64,000 nucleotides of DNA from Nocardiopsis sp. CNR-923 (GCF_001942255.1 NZ_MKKC01000060.1:51851-115850), one strand, 5' to 3'. Positions 44,028 to 53,235 are shown, counted from the stretch's first letter. Made by a program: numbers and translations. Notes: generated by a model from the sequence alone, not told the origin.

Positions 44028-44663
44028 ATGAGGGACGACCGGATCCGGCATCCGTTCTTCGCCCGCTTCTACACCTGGGCCGCGGGGGCGATGGACGACG
44101 CCGGACTGGTCGGACACCGCCGGGCGCTGCTGGTCGGGCTGCACGGCCAGGTCCTGGAGGTCGGGGCGGGCCACGGGCCCAACTTCCCCCACTACCCGCG
44201 CACCGTCGACCACCTCACCGTCGTGGAACCCGAACCGCACCTGCGCCGCACCGCCCGGGGACGGGTCGCGACCGCGCCCGTGCCGATCACCGTCGTCGAC
44301 GGCCGTGCCGAGTGCCTCCCGTTCGAGGCGGGCCGGTTCGACGCCGTCGTGGTGGCGCTGGTGCTGTGCTCGGTCGCCGACCAGGGCGCCGCGCTCGGGG
44401 AGATCCACCGCGTTCTGGTCCCCGGCGGCCGGTTGCGCTTCCTCGAACACGTGCGCGCCGACACCGTCCGGATGTGCCGCACACAGCAATGGATCGACGC
44501 GACCTTCGGCCCGCGTCTGCTCGGCGGCTGCCACTGCGCCCGGGACACGCTCACCTCGATCGAACGCGCCGGGTTCACCGTGACCGCGCTGGAGAACTTC
44601 CTGTTCCCCCGTGCCCGCGCGCCGCACTCCTTCCACGTGCGCGGCGAGGCGACCCGGTCCTGA
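44028..44663 (+). CDS. Class I SAM-dependent methyltransferase
   Basis: A 211-residue methyltransferase of the UbiE/phosphatidylethanolamine-like group. The SAM motif is VLEVGAGHGPNFPHYP, the acidic motif II region is LTVVEPEPHLR, and post-motifs are DAVVVALVLCSVADQ and HRVLVPGGRLRFLEHVRAD. RWID-like QQWIDATFGPRLLGGCHC resembles METTL7-like methyltransferases. ATG 44028 follows GAGGA. A group II intron lies only 24 bp after the stop, so the native downstream neighbour has been displaced. The substrate is unknown. Confidence 0.85.
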   Translation: MRDDRIRHPFFARFYTWAAGAMDDAGLVGHRRALLVGLHGQVLEVGAGHGPNFPHYPRTVDHLTVVEPEPHLRRTARGRVATAPVPITVVDGRAECLPFEAGRFDAVVVALVLCSVADQGAALGEIHRVLVPGGRLRFLEHVRADTVRMCRTQQWIDATFGPRLLGGCHCARDTLTSIERAGFTVTALENFLFPRARAPHSFHVRGEATRS

Positions 44664-45283
44664 TGCCGCGAGCACTCGATCGTCGAAGTGCGCCATGAGG
44701 CGCTTCGTTTCCGGACGGGGGTGAAAGACCCCCGTCGCCCGGCCGTCGCAGCGGCCGGGTAGAAGCTGAGGGCAGCCACCACGCCACAGGAAGCGCGGGT
44801 GTGGTGGTGGCAAGCGGCCCTGACACCGTCGGGACGTGCGGGAACCGCCAGACCGTGCGGGCCCGGCCAGCCACTCACGAAGGGATACACAAGGAACCGG
44901 TGCTTGACGCCTCGTTAACCAGAACCGACCTCAAACCTGGTGGATAGGGGGCGGGACAGCGGTGCGGGCCGGGCTCTTTCGATAAGCAGGCTCCCGTCCG
45001 CTGCGGCCTCCAGCCGCACCGGACAGGTCGTCCCGCGAGTCTGCGGGCGGGACGACGACCGCCGGGGTATAGCCGGATCCCTCCCGTGAGGACCGGAGCG
45101 AAGTGAACATGGGAACCGTGCGGGGTCTGCCCGCACCCACCGCCGCACCCAGCGGCGGGGAGGGGCAGGCGCGCTGTCCGCTGTCGGGCCCCGCACGGGG
45201 CGGAGCGGCCGTAGTACTCCGAGGACGGTAACGCCGTCCACCTGGGGAAGGGCCGCAGCGAGTCATCGCAGCAAGGAGAGGAA

Positions 45284-46743
45284 ATGTCAGGAGTCACGCC
45301 GGTGAACACCGGCGTTCCGCTCGATGCCGCCACGGCGGCATCGCGGGTACTGGGGATTCAGTCCAAGCTGCACGATCGGGCGCGGCCGACCCCGGCCGCC
45401 GGTTCGATGATCTGTTCAACCTTGTGGCCGATCCGGCGTTTTTGCTCCAGGCATGGCGCCGGGTACGGGACAACGCGGGGTCACGCACCGCGGGGATCGA
45501 CGGGTGGACCGGTCCGGGCATCGAGAACTCCGTCGGCGGTGTCGCCGGGTTCTTATCCCAGATCCGGGAAGATCTGAAGGCCCGCACGTTCACCCCGCTG
45601 CCCGTGGCTGAGCGGCTGATCCCCAAAGCTGGGGGGAAGCTGCGACGCCTGGGCATCCCCACGGCCCGTGACCGTGTGGTCCAGGCCTCGCTCAAGCTCG
45701 TGCTGGAACCGATCTTCGAGACCGGGTTCAGCTCGTCCAGCTATGGGTTCCGGCCCGGACGCAGGGCCCAGGACGCGATCGAGGACATCAGGCACCACGC
45801 CCGTGCGGGATACGAATGGGTGTTCGAGACCGACATCGCGAACTGCTTCGACGAGATCTCGCACACCGCCCTGATGGGCAGGGTGCGCAGGCGGATCTCC
45901 GACAAGCGGGTCCTGGCGCTGGTCAAGGCGTTCCTGCATGCGGGGATCCTGACCGGTGACGGGCTCCTGCGCGACACACCGGCGGGCACACCACAAGGCG
46001 GGATCTTGTCACCATTGCTCGCCAACATCGCCTTGAGCGTGATCGACGAGCACTTCGACGCGAAGTGGAACACGCACGTGAGCGAGTACCACCGGCGCCG
46101 TCACCGTAAGCGGGGAGGGGCGACCTACCGGTTGGTGAGGTACGCCGACGACCTGGCCGTGATGGTGTTCGGCGCTCGCGAGCACGCCGAAGCGCTCCGC
46201 GTGGAAGTCGCAGACGTGGCCGCGAAGGTCGGGCTGCGTCTGGCGCAGGACAAGACCCGGACCGTCCATATCGACGACGGATTCGACTTCCTCGGGTTCC
46301 GCGTCCAGCGGCACATCCAATGGGGGGCCGACCGTCGCCGGGTCTACTCCTACCCCTCGGCCAAGGCCGCCAAGGCGGTCCGGGCCAAGGTCAAGGAGAT
46401 GACCGGACGACAGACCATGAACATGGACCCCGCGGTGGTCTTCATCCGTCTCGGACAGATCCTGCGGGGCTGGACCAACTACTACCGCCATGGTGCCTCG
46501 AAGATCGCGTTCAGCGAACTCGATCATTACCTGTGGCACCGGGTCTGGAAGTGGTTGCGCCGACGTCACCGGCGTCGGCACTGGAGATGGATCGCCCGCA
46601 CCTACAGTCCGCCCCACGACCGGTGGGGTTTCACCGCTGAGGGTGTGGACCTGTTCCGCCCCGCGAGAGTGCCCATCCAGCGGTACCGCTATCGGGGCAA
46701 CGCGATCCCGACCCCGTGGTCCACACGGCCGACGAACACCTGA
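45284..46743 (+). CDS. ltrA: Group II intron reverse transcriptase/maturase, frameshifted near the N-terminus
   Basis: The intron-encoded protein binds the intron RNA to aid splicing and reverse-transcribes it at the target. The RT domain has SRTAGIDGWTGPG, FRPGRRAQDAIEDIRHH, TDIANCFDEISH, GTPQGGILSPLLANIAL and the catalytic YADD at 46141-46152. The maturase X region includes GQILRGWTNYYRHGASK. No HNH endonuclease domain is seen at the C-terminus. ATG 45284 has AAGGAGAGG upstream. The first roughly 38 residues (SGVTPVNTGVPLDAATAASR) are in another frame; one missing base near 45398 joins them to RRFDDLFNLVADPAFLLQAW. If real, the break would cripple mobility. Confidence 0.9.
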
Positions 46744-46762
46744 CGCCCGAGGGACTCGTGGA

Positions 46763-46796
46763 GAGCCCGGTGCCGGGAAACCGGCACGCCGGGTTC
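46763..46796 (+). ncRNA. Group II intron domain V (catalytic hairpin)
   Basis: Exactly 34 nt: GAGC at the 5' side, a 10-nt arm, a GAAA tetraloop, then the complementary arm with a 2-nt CG bulge and a terminal GTTC. It keeps the catalytic AGC triad and overall shape of canonical domain V. Confidence 0.9.
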
Positions 46797-46799
46797 GGG

Positions 46800-46861
46800 C
46801 GAGCGGCCAGGGGAGACGACCGTGCGGAAACGCCGGAACCGCGCCCCTGGCCGACTCGCAC
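46800..46861 (+). ncRNA. Group II intron domain VI with branch-point adenosine
   Basis: A 14-bp stem is interrupted on the 3' side by one unpaired A at 46854, the expected lariat branch point, seven nucleotides before the AC 3' terminus. The loop is about 30 nt. Confidence 0.8.
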
Positions 46862-47223
46862 ACCATCGGCGCGAACCGGTCGACCCGCCGGATCCGGTCG
46901 CCCGCGGCGGCGAACGCACCAGTGGAACGCGCGCTCCGACGTCCACCCCGCCCAGACCCACTCCGAGCGACGACGCGCGGCCTTGCGCAACCCCTACGCC
47001 GGCCTGCCCCGAGTCCGGGCTCGCGACGGGACCCTGGCAGGCGGGGGCGGGAGGCGGCGTCGCGCGTCACGGCCTCCGGCGTCCAGGCCCGCCACGCCCA
47101 CCTGGTCGTGTGGTGGGGCAGGAGACCGGTTCGTGCTGGGTGGCCTCCTCCACCGGCCTGGCCGAGGTCCCTGACGCCGAAACCCTGACCGGCCTCCTGG
47201 CCCCGGCTCCGGCACGCCGCTGA
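46862..47223 (+). pseudogene. Gene debris downstream of the group II intron
   Basis: Protein-like pieces occur in different frames: VTASGVQARHAHLVV around 47070-47110, then GQETGSCWVASSTGLAEVPD through ETLTGLLAPAPARR, ending at the stop 47221-47223. A terminator follows. They look like the C-terminal part of one gene with one or more frame breaks, but upstream sequence is not interpretable and no family is recognised. Confidence 0.35.
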
Positions 47224-47242
47224 CGACCCCGCGAACCAGAAT

Positions 47243-47268
47243 GGGGCGGACGAGCGCCGGTCCGCCCC
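47243..47268. terminator. Hairpin between gene debris and the exchanger gene
   Basis: GGGGCGGAC and GTCCGCCCC form a perfect 9-bp stem with an 8-nt loop. On the minus strand it also follows a short protein-like tail (GEVIVDALPEG, stop near 47280), so it may serve either strand. Confidence 0.6.
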
Positions 47269-47331
47269 AACCCTCAGCCCTCGGGCAGCGCGTCCACGAT
47301 GACCTCACCGCACCCGCGGTCCCGTCCCTGA

Positions 47332-48473
47332 CTACGGCGCTGACTCCTTCGGGTCAGAGGCTGTCCGGGTGGCCGCGCGCCGCGTGGTCAGTTCGTAGAC
47401 CGTCACGGACGAGACCACCAGAACGGTGAGCGGAATGACGAACCACACCATCGCGGCGCCGAAGGGCCGCAGGGCCGCGTGCCCGGTGGCCTCCATGACC
47501 AGGTAGGCGATGTAGGCGATGTAGAAGCCGAGGAGGAGACCGCCCTCCCAGCGGGACACCTCCCACCTGGTCAGGGCGATCGGCAGCATTACCAGGCCAC
47601 CGCCGCCATGATCGGCAGATCGAACCGCAGAGCGGTCGGCGCGACGGCGATCCCCTCGGGAGCCACGACGGCGGTCAGGCCGAGGACCACGCCGAGGTTG
47701 AAGACGTTGCTGCCCACGACGTTGCCCACCGCCATGTCGCGCTCGCCCCGCACCACCGCGACGACACAGGTCACCAGTTCGGGCAACGACGTGCCGATCG
47801 CGACCACGGTCAGCCCGATGAGCAGGTCGCTCACCCCGAGCGCCGCCGCGATCGCGCTGGCCCCGTGCACCAGCAGCCGCGCCCCCGCCACCAGCAGGGC
47901 CGCTCCCAGGACCACGAGCACCACGTCCACCAGGATCGGCTTCGCCCGTGCGTTGGCGCGGCCCGGGGCCTGAGCGGCCAAACCGGCGCTCACGGGCGCG
48001 GAACCCGAACCGCCGGTCGCCCGCCGCCGGGAGACGAGCACCGTCACGGTGACGTAGACCAGCAGGAAGGCGAGTAGCACACAGCCCTCGAACCGGCTCA
48101 GGTTCCCGTCCAGGGCCATCAGGGGCACAGCCACGGAGAAGGCCGCCATCACCGGTATGTCCGCCCTCACGACCCGCGAGTCCGCCGCCAGGGGAAAGAA
48201 CAGCGCCGACGCCCCGAGAACCAACAGGATGTTGGCGATGTTGCTGCCCACGACGTTGCCCACGGCCAGGCCCGGGTACCCGGAGAACGCGGCGTCGGTG
48301 CTGACCGCCAGTTCGGGCGCCGATGTCGTGAACGACACCACGGTCAGGCCCACGACCAGCGAGGACATCCCCAGAGTCCGTGCCAGAGAGCCGGCGCCCC
48401 GTACGAGCGTCTCACCCCCGGCCACCAACAGAACGAAACCCGCCACCAGAGCGAGAACCACCAAGACGTCCAC
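47332..48473 (-). CDS. Sodium/calcium exchanger-like cation antiporter (CaCA family), frameshifted
   Basis: About 380 residues after repair, with two alpha-repeats of the Ca2+/cation antiporter superfamily: VVGLTVVSFTTSAPELAVST with AVGNVVGSNIANILLVLG, and LLIGLTVVAIGTSLPELVTC with AVGNVVGSNVFNLGVVLG. These carry the ion-binding acidic and polar residues. About ten membrane helices are visible. The main frame ends at 47589; one missing base there restores AVALVMLPIALTRWEVSRW and the last helices to 47332. GTG 48473 is preferred because GAAGGG lies 6 nt upstream; ATG 48491 would add six residues. Confidence 0.85.
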
Positions 48474-48491
48474 TCGAAACCCTTCGGTCAT

Positions 48492-48847
48492 CCCACTGTG
48501 CTGTTCCGCGCTCGGCGCGCCCTTCGCCGCCGGGGCCTGTCCGTGCGTTCCACGCCCTGCTCACCCGTGTTCGAGGAGGAGGGGGAACACCTCGCGCGCA
48601 CGGGGCCGTGGGACGTGGAATCCCCGCCGCCCATGGACGGCCGTCCGACGTGGTCGCCGAGCGCGTGCGCGGCCACGTCCTCGACGCTCCGGCCCGGGAA
48701 GTCCGCGGCCGCGCTCCGGTTCTCGGGGGCAGCCGCCCCGCGAGGCCGGGGCTGGCCGTGTTCCCGCGCGCGGCGATCAGGCGCAGTCTGGCGGCGGTGC
48801 CCTCAGAAACGTGTCGAGCGCGGGGATTGCGAGGGGCCGGAATCCAC
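48492..48847. other. Region without a confident gene
   Basis: About 350 bp between the exchanger and acyltransferase genes. Short protein-like pieces appear in the plus strand (FEEEGEHLARTGPWDVESPP, then in another frame DVVAERVRGHVLDAPAREV), suggesting a decayed or error-broken gene, but no start, family or consistent frame can be given. Confidence 0.3.
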
Positions 48848-49519
48848 TCAGTCCTCGAACGTCTGGGTGTTGTACCCGCCTGCCCGCTCCTGCCCGGACA
48901 GGCTCTGGATCGCGTCCATGATCCGGTCGGTGATCTCTCGGCGGGCCCGGGCGGGGGAGAGGTGGTCGTAACCACGGGAGAAGTCCATGGGCGCGCCGAA
49001 CCGCACCGTGAACGGGTGCGGCCGGGGGACCGGGGCGCCGATCGGCTGCACGTGCTGCGTCCCGGCCACCGCCACCGGCACCACAGGAGCCTTGGACTCC
49101 AGCGCCAGGTGCGCCACGCCCGTCCGGCCCCGGTAGAGCCGCCCGTCGCGGGAACGGGTCCCCTCCGGGTAGACCACGCACGCCTCGCCGTCGCGCAGCC
49201 GGTCGAGCATGATCTCCAGTGAGAGCATCGCGTCGCGGGCGCTGCCCCGCCGCACGGGCATCGCGCCCAGCGACCCGAACAGCGCTTTGGTCGCCTGTCC
49301 CTTCACCCCGGTGCCCTCGAAGTAGTCGCTCTTGGCCAGGAACCGGACCCGGCGCGTCCGGACCGCGAGCGGGATCACCACGCTGTCGACGAAGGACAGG
49401 TGGTTGCTGGCGAGCAGAACCGCTCCCGTCCCGGGGATGTTCTCCCGGCCCTCGATGGTCGGTCGGCACAGGGTCCGGGCGAGGATCGCCGCGGTCTGCC
49501 GCAACGCACCGTAGAGCAC
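48848..49519 (-). CDS. 1-acyl-sn-glycerol-3-phosphate acyltransferase (PlsC family)
   Basis: A 223-residue acyltransferase with SNHLSFVDSVV (HxxxxD), VYPEGTRSRDGRLYRGRTGV and VPVAVAGTQHVQPIGAPVP. It forms or remodels phosphatidic acid at the membrane. GTG 49519 is selected because GAGGGAG lies 6 nt before it and the N-terminus LYGALRQTAAILARTLCRPT fits the family; ATG 49558 would add 13 polar residues. It is intact, unlike its paralogue at 5465-6150. A consensus-like CRP site lies about 77 bp upstream. Confidence 0.87.
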   Translation of the reverse strand: MLYGALRQTAAILARTLCRPTIEGRENIPGTGAVLLASNHLSFVDSVVIPLAVRTRRVRFLAKSDYFEGTGVKGQATKALFGSLGAMPVRRGSARDAMLSLEIMLDRLRDGEACVVYPEGTRSRDGRLYRGRTGVAHLALESKAPVVPVAVAGTQHVQPIGAPVPRPHPFTVRFGAPMDFSRGYDHLSPARARREITDRIMDAIQSLSGQERAGGYNTQTFED

Positions 49520-49595
49520 GTGTTCTCCCTCACGAAGGTGGTCGGATGTGGACCCCAATGTAAGGGCGACCCATGGGTAACAATGGCCTGGGGCA

Positions 49596-49611
49596 TGTGA
49601 ACGGCCTCACG
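49596..49611. promoter_or_regulatory. CRP/Fnr-type binding site upstream of plsC
   Basis: TGTGA-ACGGCC-TCACG matches the CRP core GTGA-N6-TCAC perfectly. It is about 77 bp upstream of the acyltransferase start, a plausible activator distance. Confidence 0.5.
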
Positions 49612-49619
49612 CAGCGGAC

Positions 49620-49667
49620 CCGGGTGATCGATCACCCGGATGTCCATGGCGTGTGAAGACCTCACAC
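49620..49667. promoter_or_regulatory. Two further GTGA/TCAC dyads
   Basis: CCGGGTGATC-GATCACCCGG (49620-49639) is a perfect 20-bp palindrome, and GTGTGA-AGACC-TCACAC (49651-49667) a 6-bp dyad with 5-nt spacer. Both contain GTGA...TCAC half-sites like the neighbouring CRP-type site, with spacers of 4 and 5. The first could also be a terminator for the dehydratase gene's neighbour. Confidence 0.4.
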
Positions 49668-49693
49668 AACGGATATCGCGCACGTTCCCGGGT

Positions 49694-50623
49694 TCAGTCG
49701 GCGCGCCGCCAGTCCGCGTTGGCCCCGCACACCACCAGGCACGGGTTCTCCCCCGGCACCCGGCCCGCCAGCCACGCGGCGAAGGGCACCGCGGCGGCCG
49801 GTTCGGTCGCGATCCGGAACTCCTCCCACAGCCGGTCCTGCGCCCGAGCGATCTCCGCGTCGCCGACCAGGGCGGGCGTCACCGGGTGGGCCCGCAGCAC
49901 CTCGAACGGAACCCGGCCCAGGATCGCCGCACCCAGCGCCGAGGCCGCGATCGAGTCCACGGGGCCCGCCACGGGACGACCGGCGGCCAGCGCGGCGTGC
50001 AGGCTCTGGCAGCCCTCTGGCTCCACCGCGACCACGCGCCGCTCTCCCGCGCCCAGCCGCACACCCGCCGCCAAGCCTCCGCCGCCCACCGCGACGGCGA
50101 CGGTGTCGCACTCGGGGGCGTCGGCGGCGATCTCCAGCCCGATCGTGCCCTGCCCGGCGACGACCAGCGGATCGTCGTAGGCGTGCAGGTAGCGCACCCC
50201 CTCGGCCTCGGCTCGGGTCCGGGCGGCGTCGGCGGCCTCGGCATACTGCCGGCCCACCCGCACGATCTCCGCGCCCGTCCTGGCCAGGGCCACCGCCTTG
50301 GCCTCGGGAACCGTCTCGGGCACGTACACGGCGGCCCGGATGCCCAGCAGCGAGGCCGCGGTGGCCACGCCCAGGCCGTGGTTGCCCCCGGAGGCGGTGA
50401 TCACCCGTTCGGTGGGTTCCCCGCCGAGCAGGGCGTTGAGGGCGCCGCGCAGCTTGAACGCTCCGGTGCGCTGGAGGTACTCCAACTTCAGGGTGAGCGG
50501 ACGCCCGTCGACCTCGGTGCGCATGACCGGGGTGCGGCGGGCGTAGGGGGCGATGCGTTCGGCGGCGGCACGGACGTCGGTGGCCGTGGGTGTGCGAGCG
50601 GCACGCGCGGTACTCGGGCTCAT
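49694..50623 (-). CDS. Serine/threonine dehydratase-like PLP enzyme
   Basis: A 309-residue fold-type II PLP enzyme: Schiff-base Lys in QRTGAFKLRGALNALLGG, substrate loop ITASGGNHGLGVATAASLLG and Gly-rich loop VAVGGGGLAAGVRLG. A catabolic threonine/serine dehydratase or racemase is the likely role. It is divergent from a LysR gene over a region with a large dyad. It shares only moderate similarity with the paralogue at 33473-34459, so the two may serve different amino acids or conditions. Confidence 0.85.
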   Translation of the reverse strand: MSPSTARAARTPTATDVRAAAERIAPYARRTPVMRTEVDGRPLTLKLEYLQRTGAFKLRGALNALLGGEPTERVITASGGNHGLGVATAASLLGIRAAVYVPETVPEAKAVALARTGAEIVRVGRQYAEAADAARTRAEAEGVRYLHAYDDPLVVAGQGTIGLEIAADAPECDTVAVAVGGGGLAAGVRLGAGERRVVAVEPEGCQSLHAALAAGRPVAGPVDSIAASALGAAILGRVPFEVLRAHPVTPALVGDAEIARAQDRLWEEFRIATEPAAAVPFAAWLAGRVPGENPCLVVCGANADWRRAD

Positions 50624-50655
50624 GGCCCCATGCTGCCGCTACTGACCATTAACTT

Positions 50656-50692
50656 AAAGTTGGGTCTGCTAAAGATTGTTAAGCAGAACTTT
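50656..50692. promoter_or_regulatory. LysR-type operator between the dehydratase and LysR genes
   Basis: AAAGTT-N4-CTGCT and AGCAG-AACTTT form an interrupted inverted repeat spanning 37 bp with an AT-rich centre, in the 105-bp divergent spacer. Placement and symmetry fit a LysR autoregulatory/activation site. Confidence 0.6.
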
Positions 50693-50728
50693 GTACCTGA
50701 TTTTGTTGCGTTGAGGGAGGGAGCGCCC

Positions 50729-51667
50729 GTGCTCGACGCCAACCGACTTCGCGTCCTCGTCGAGATCGCGCACGCCGGATCGATCGCCGCCGCCGCCGAA
50801 CGGCTCTCGTTCACCCCTCCGGCGCTGTCCCAACAACTCACCAAGCTCGAACGCGAGGTCGGCTGCCCGCTCGTGGACCGGGGACGCACCGGCGCCACCC
50901 TCACCGAGGCCGGACGGGTCCTGCTCGACCACGGCGAACGCGTCATGGGCGAACTGCGCGACGCCGAGGCCGCCGTCCGCGCCATCGCGGGCGAACCCCC
51001 GCGCCGCCTGTCCCTGGGCGCCTTCGCCAGCGCGGGCAAGGTGCTGCTGCCCGACACACTCGCCGCCTTCGGCCGCGCCCACCCGCACGTGCGCCTGTCG
51101 CTGTCGGACATCGAGCCGCCCAGCGGGTACGGGCTGGTCACGTCGGGCGAACTCGACCTGCTCGTCACCCACCGCTACCCGGGTGCGCCCCTGCCCAGGG
51201 TCGGCGGCCTGCACCGCGAACGCGTCCTGGTGGATCCGCTCGTGGTCGTCGCCCCGGCGGGACACCCGGTCGTCCAGCACCGGTCCCCGACCCTGGTCGA
51301 CCTCGCCGACGAGGAATGGATCTGCGGCGCCCCGGGCATCCCCAACCGGGTCAGCCTGGACACCGCCGCCGCGACCGCCGGAGTCCGGCTCGGCGTGGCC
51401 TACGAGACGCGCGACTACGAAGTCGCGCTGGCGCTCATCGAGGCGGGCGTGGGGGTGGCGCTGGTCCCGCGCAGCGTCCTCGGGGCAGCCCGGAGGGGGG
51501 ACTGGGTCAGCCGGCCCCTCCGTGGGACCCGCCTCGCCCGGGACATCTTCACCGTGCACCGCCGTCGGCCCTCCGAACCGGTGTCGGCGATGGTGGCCAC
51601 TCTGCGTCGCACCGCCGCGGGCGTCCTCGACTGGGGCGGGCCGCCCGCGGAGGACGGCGGCGTCTAG
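50729..51667 (+). CDS. LysR-family transcriptional regulator, divergent from a dehydratase
   Basis: A 312-residue regulator. The helix-turn-helix is AGSIAAAAERLSFTPPALSQQ, then LTKLEREVGCPLVDR; the remainder is a type 2 periplasmic-binding-like effector domain. GTG 50729 follows GGGAGGGAG. The divergent arrangement with an amino-acid dehydratase gene, and the dyad between them, indicate that it controls that enzyme in response to an amino acid or its keto product. Confidence 0.9.
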   Translation: MLDANRLRVLVEIAHAGSIAAAAERLSFTPPALSQQLTKLEREVGCPLVDRGRTGATLTEAGRVLLDHGERVMGELRDAEAAVRAIAGEPPRRLSLGAFASAGKVLLPDTLAAFGRAHPHVRLSLSDIEPPSGYGLVTSGELDLLVTHRYPGAPLPRVGGLHRERVLVDPLVVVAPAGHPVVQHRSPTLVDLADEEWICGAPGIPNRVSLDTAAATAGVRLGVAYETRDYEVALALIEAGVGVALVPRSVLGAARRGDWVSRPLRGTRLARDIFTVHRRRPSEPVSAMVATLRRTAAGVLDWGGPPAEDGGV

Positions 51668-52029
51668 TGCTGTCGCGCCGGCGGTCGGGGCCGTGGGATC
51701 CAGTCCAGCACGGCGGTGGCGCGTCGCCCAGGTGTTCCGCGCCGAAGCCGCACGGGCGGAGCGCTCGCGGCGGTCAGGGGAGCGCTCCGGCCCGGCGGCT
51801 CGTTCTCGTCCCAGACCCGAGGGCCGGCCCGGCATGCCCGGCTCGGGTGGACCCGCGAGCGGAGACCGGCACGCCGCGACCACCTCGGTCCCGACCCCGC
51901 GGTTCTACGAGCGGGACGAGACCGAGACGTCGCCGAACGCCGCCGGGTTCGAGGTCGACGAGGTCCTGCACGTGCCGGACCGGCCGGGCCCTGAGCAGGT
52001 CCTCGTGGCCCGTGGGCCCTGGCGCGGAG
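51668..52029. other. Intergenic region with a possible gene remnant
   Basis: Around 51900-52020 a plus-strand frame reads FYERDETETSPNAAGFEVDE, then VLHVPDRPGPEQVLVAR, which resembles the C-terminal tail of a SAM methyltransferase. No start, stop or upstream domain is present, so this is at best a fragment. The first 200 bp show nothing recognisable. Confidence 0.3.
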
Positions 52030-53172
52030 TCAGGAAATGCCGCGGAAGAAGGTGCGGAGGTCGTCCGCGAGCAGCTCCGTCTCCTCCATGGCCGGGAAGT
52101 GACCGCCCTCGGTGAACTCGCTCCAGTGGCCGATCGCCTTCCCCGGGTCGATCACGCGGCGCATGAGCGGGTGGGTGTCGAACACGGCCCATCCGGACGG
52201 CACGTCGGAGCCCATGACCAGGTCGAGTCCGGAGTGCTCGTTCTCGTAGTAGAACCGCGCGCTCGACGCGCCGCTGCGGGTGAACCAGTACAGGCTGATG
52301 TTCGCGAGGAGCTGGTCGCGGTCGACCGACTCGTCCGGCGTCCGGTCGTCGCCGTCGGCCCGAATCTTGAACTTCTCGGCGATCCACGCGAGCTGACCGA
52401 CCGGCGAGTCGGTGAGCGCCGCGCCGATCGTGTCGGGACGGTGGTTCTGCATCACCAGATACCCGCGCTCGGCCGCATCCTTGGTGCGCACTGCCTCGAT
52501 TTGGGCGATCTCGTCAGCGGACAGACCGTCGGGGTAGGGGAACACGTCGCCGACCAACCCGAGTCGCCCGCGGTCAAGGCCGATGTGCATGCCGATGACG
52601 CGCTCCGGGTGGAGCGCCGCGAGACGGCCGGTGGTGCCCGAACCGATGTCGGTGCCGTGGGCCCCGAACCTCGCGTAGCCGAGACGCGTCATGATCTCGG
52701 TGTAGGCGTCCGTCGTCCGCGCCAGCTCCCAGCCGGTCCCCGACAGCGGGGTGGAGAACCCGAAGCCGGGCAGCGACGGGATGACCACGTGGAACTCGTC
52801 GGTCAGCAGCGGGATGAGTCGCTGGTACTCGACGAACGAGCCCGGCCAACCGTGGTTCAGGACCAGCGGGACGGCCTCCGGGTTCGTCGACCGCGCGTGG
52901 ACGAGGTGGAACGTCTGGCCGTCGACGACCGTCGTGAACTGTTCGAACTCGTTGAGCTTCTCCTCCTGCGCACGCCAGTCGAACCCGTCGCCCCAGTACT
53001 CGGCGAGCTCCTTCAGGTACACCAGCGGGATGCCGCGGCTGAAGTCGGTGCGATCGCCTCGGCCCGGCACGGGGATTGGCCAGCGCGTGTGCGCCAGCCG
53101 GTGACGCAGGTCGTCGATGTCGGCCTGCGGGATGTCGATGCGGAACGGTGTGAGCGTTTTGTTCTCGTCCAT
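52030..53172 (-). CDS. Epoxide hydrolase (EHN domain, alpha/beta-hydrolase)
   Basis: A 380-residue hydrolase opening epoxides to diols. The N-terminal EHN domain (PFRIDIPQADIDDLRHRLAH, then TRWP) is followed by the alpha/beta core: oxyanion HGWPGSFVEYQRLIP and the nucleophile Asp in AHGTDIGSGTTGRLA, with the catalytic His in TEGGHFPAMEE. ATG 53172 is chosen since it gives MDENKTLTPFRI and upstream sequence belongs to the divergent gene. It is divergent from a WYL regulator 63 bp away, its likely controller. The substrate is unknown; base composition is slightly less extreme than in neighbours. Confidence 0.88.
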   Translation of the reverse strand: MDENKTLTPFRIDIPQADIDDLRHRLAHTRWPIPVPGRGDRTDFSRGIPLVYLKELAEYWGDGFDWRAQEEKLNEFEQFTTVVDGQTFHLVHARSTNPEAVPLVLNHGWPGSFVEYQRLIPLLTDEFHVVIPSLPGFGFSTPLSGTGWELARTTDAYTEIMTRLGYARFGAHGTDIGSGTTGRLAALHPERVIGMHIGLDRGRLGLVGDVFPYPDGLSADEIAQIEAVRTKDAAERGYLVMQNHRPDTIGAALTDSPVGQLAWIAEKFKIRADGDDRTPDESVDRDQLLANISLYWFTRSGASSARFYYENEHSGLDLVMGSDVPSGWAVFDTHPLMRRVIDPGKAIGHWSEFTEGGHFPAMEETELLADDLRTFFRGIS

Positions 53173-53235
53173 GACACCGACGTTCCCAGACAATGCGGCA
53201 GGTGAGGTTCCGCAATTGCTGGAATGATGGGGAAC

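Larger units (their letters stand above)
44688..46861 (+). mobile_element. Group II intron (retroelement) with intact RNA domains V and VI
   Basis: The 5' end is set at GTGCG (44688), the group II consensus GUGYG. The last six bases upstream (GTCGAA, IBS1) can pair with TTCGAT at 44978-44983 (EBS1), including one G-U. The RT gene occupies 45284-46743. A 34-nt domain V is at 46763-46796. Domain VI follows, with stem CGAG-CGGCCAGGGG / CCCCTGGCCG-A-CTCG and the bulged branch-point A at 46854. The 3' end is placed at AC (46860-46861), 7 nt beyond the branch A. It inserted just after a methyltransferase stop, where splicing would do no harm. Confidence 0.85.
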
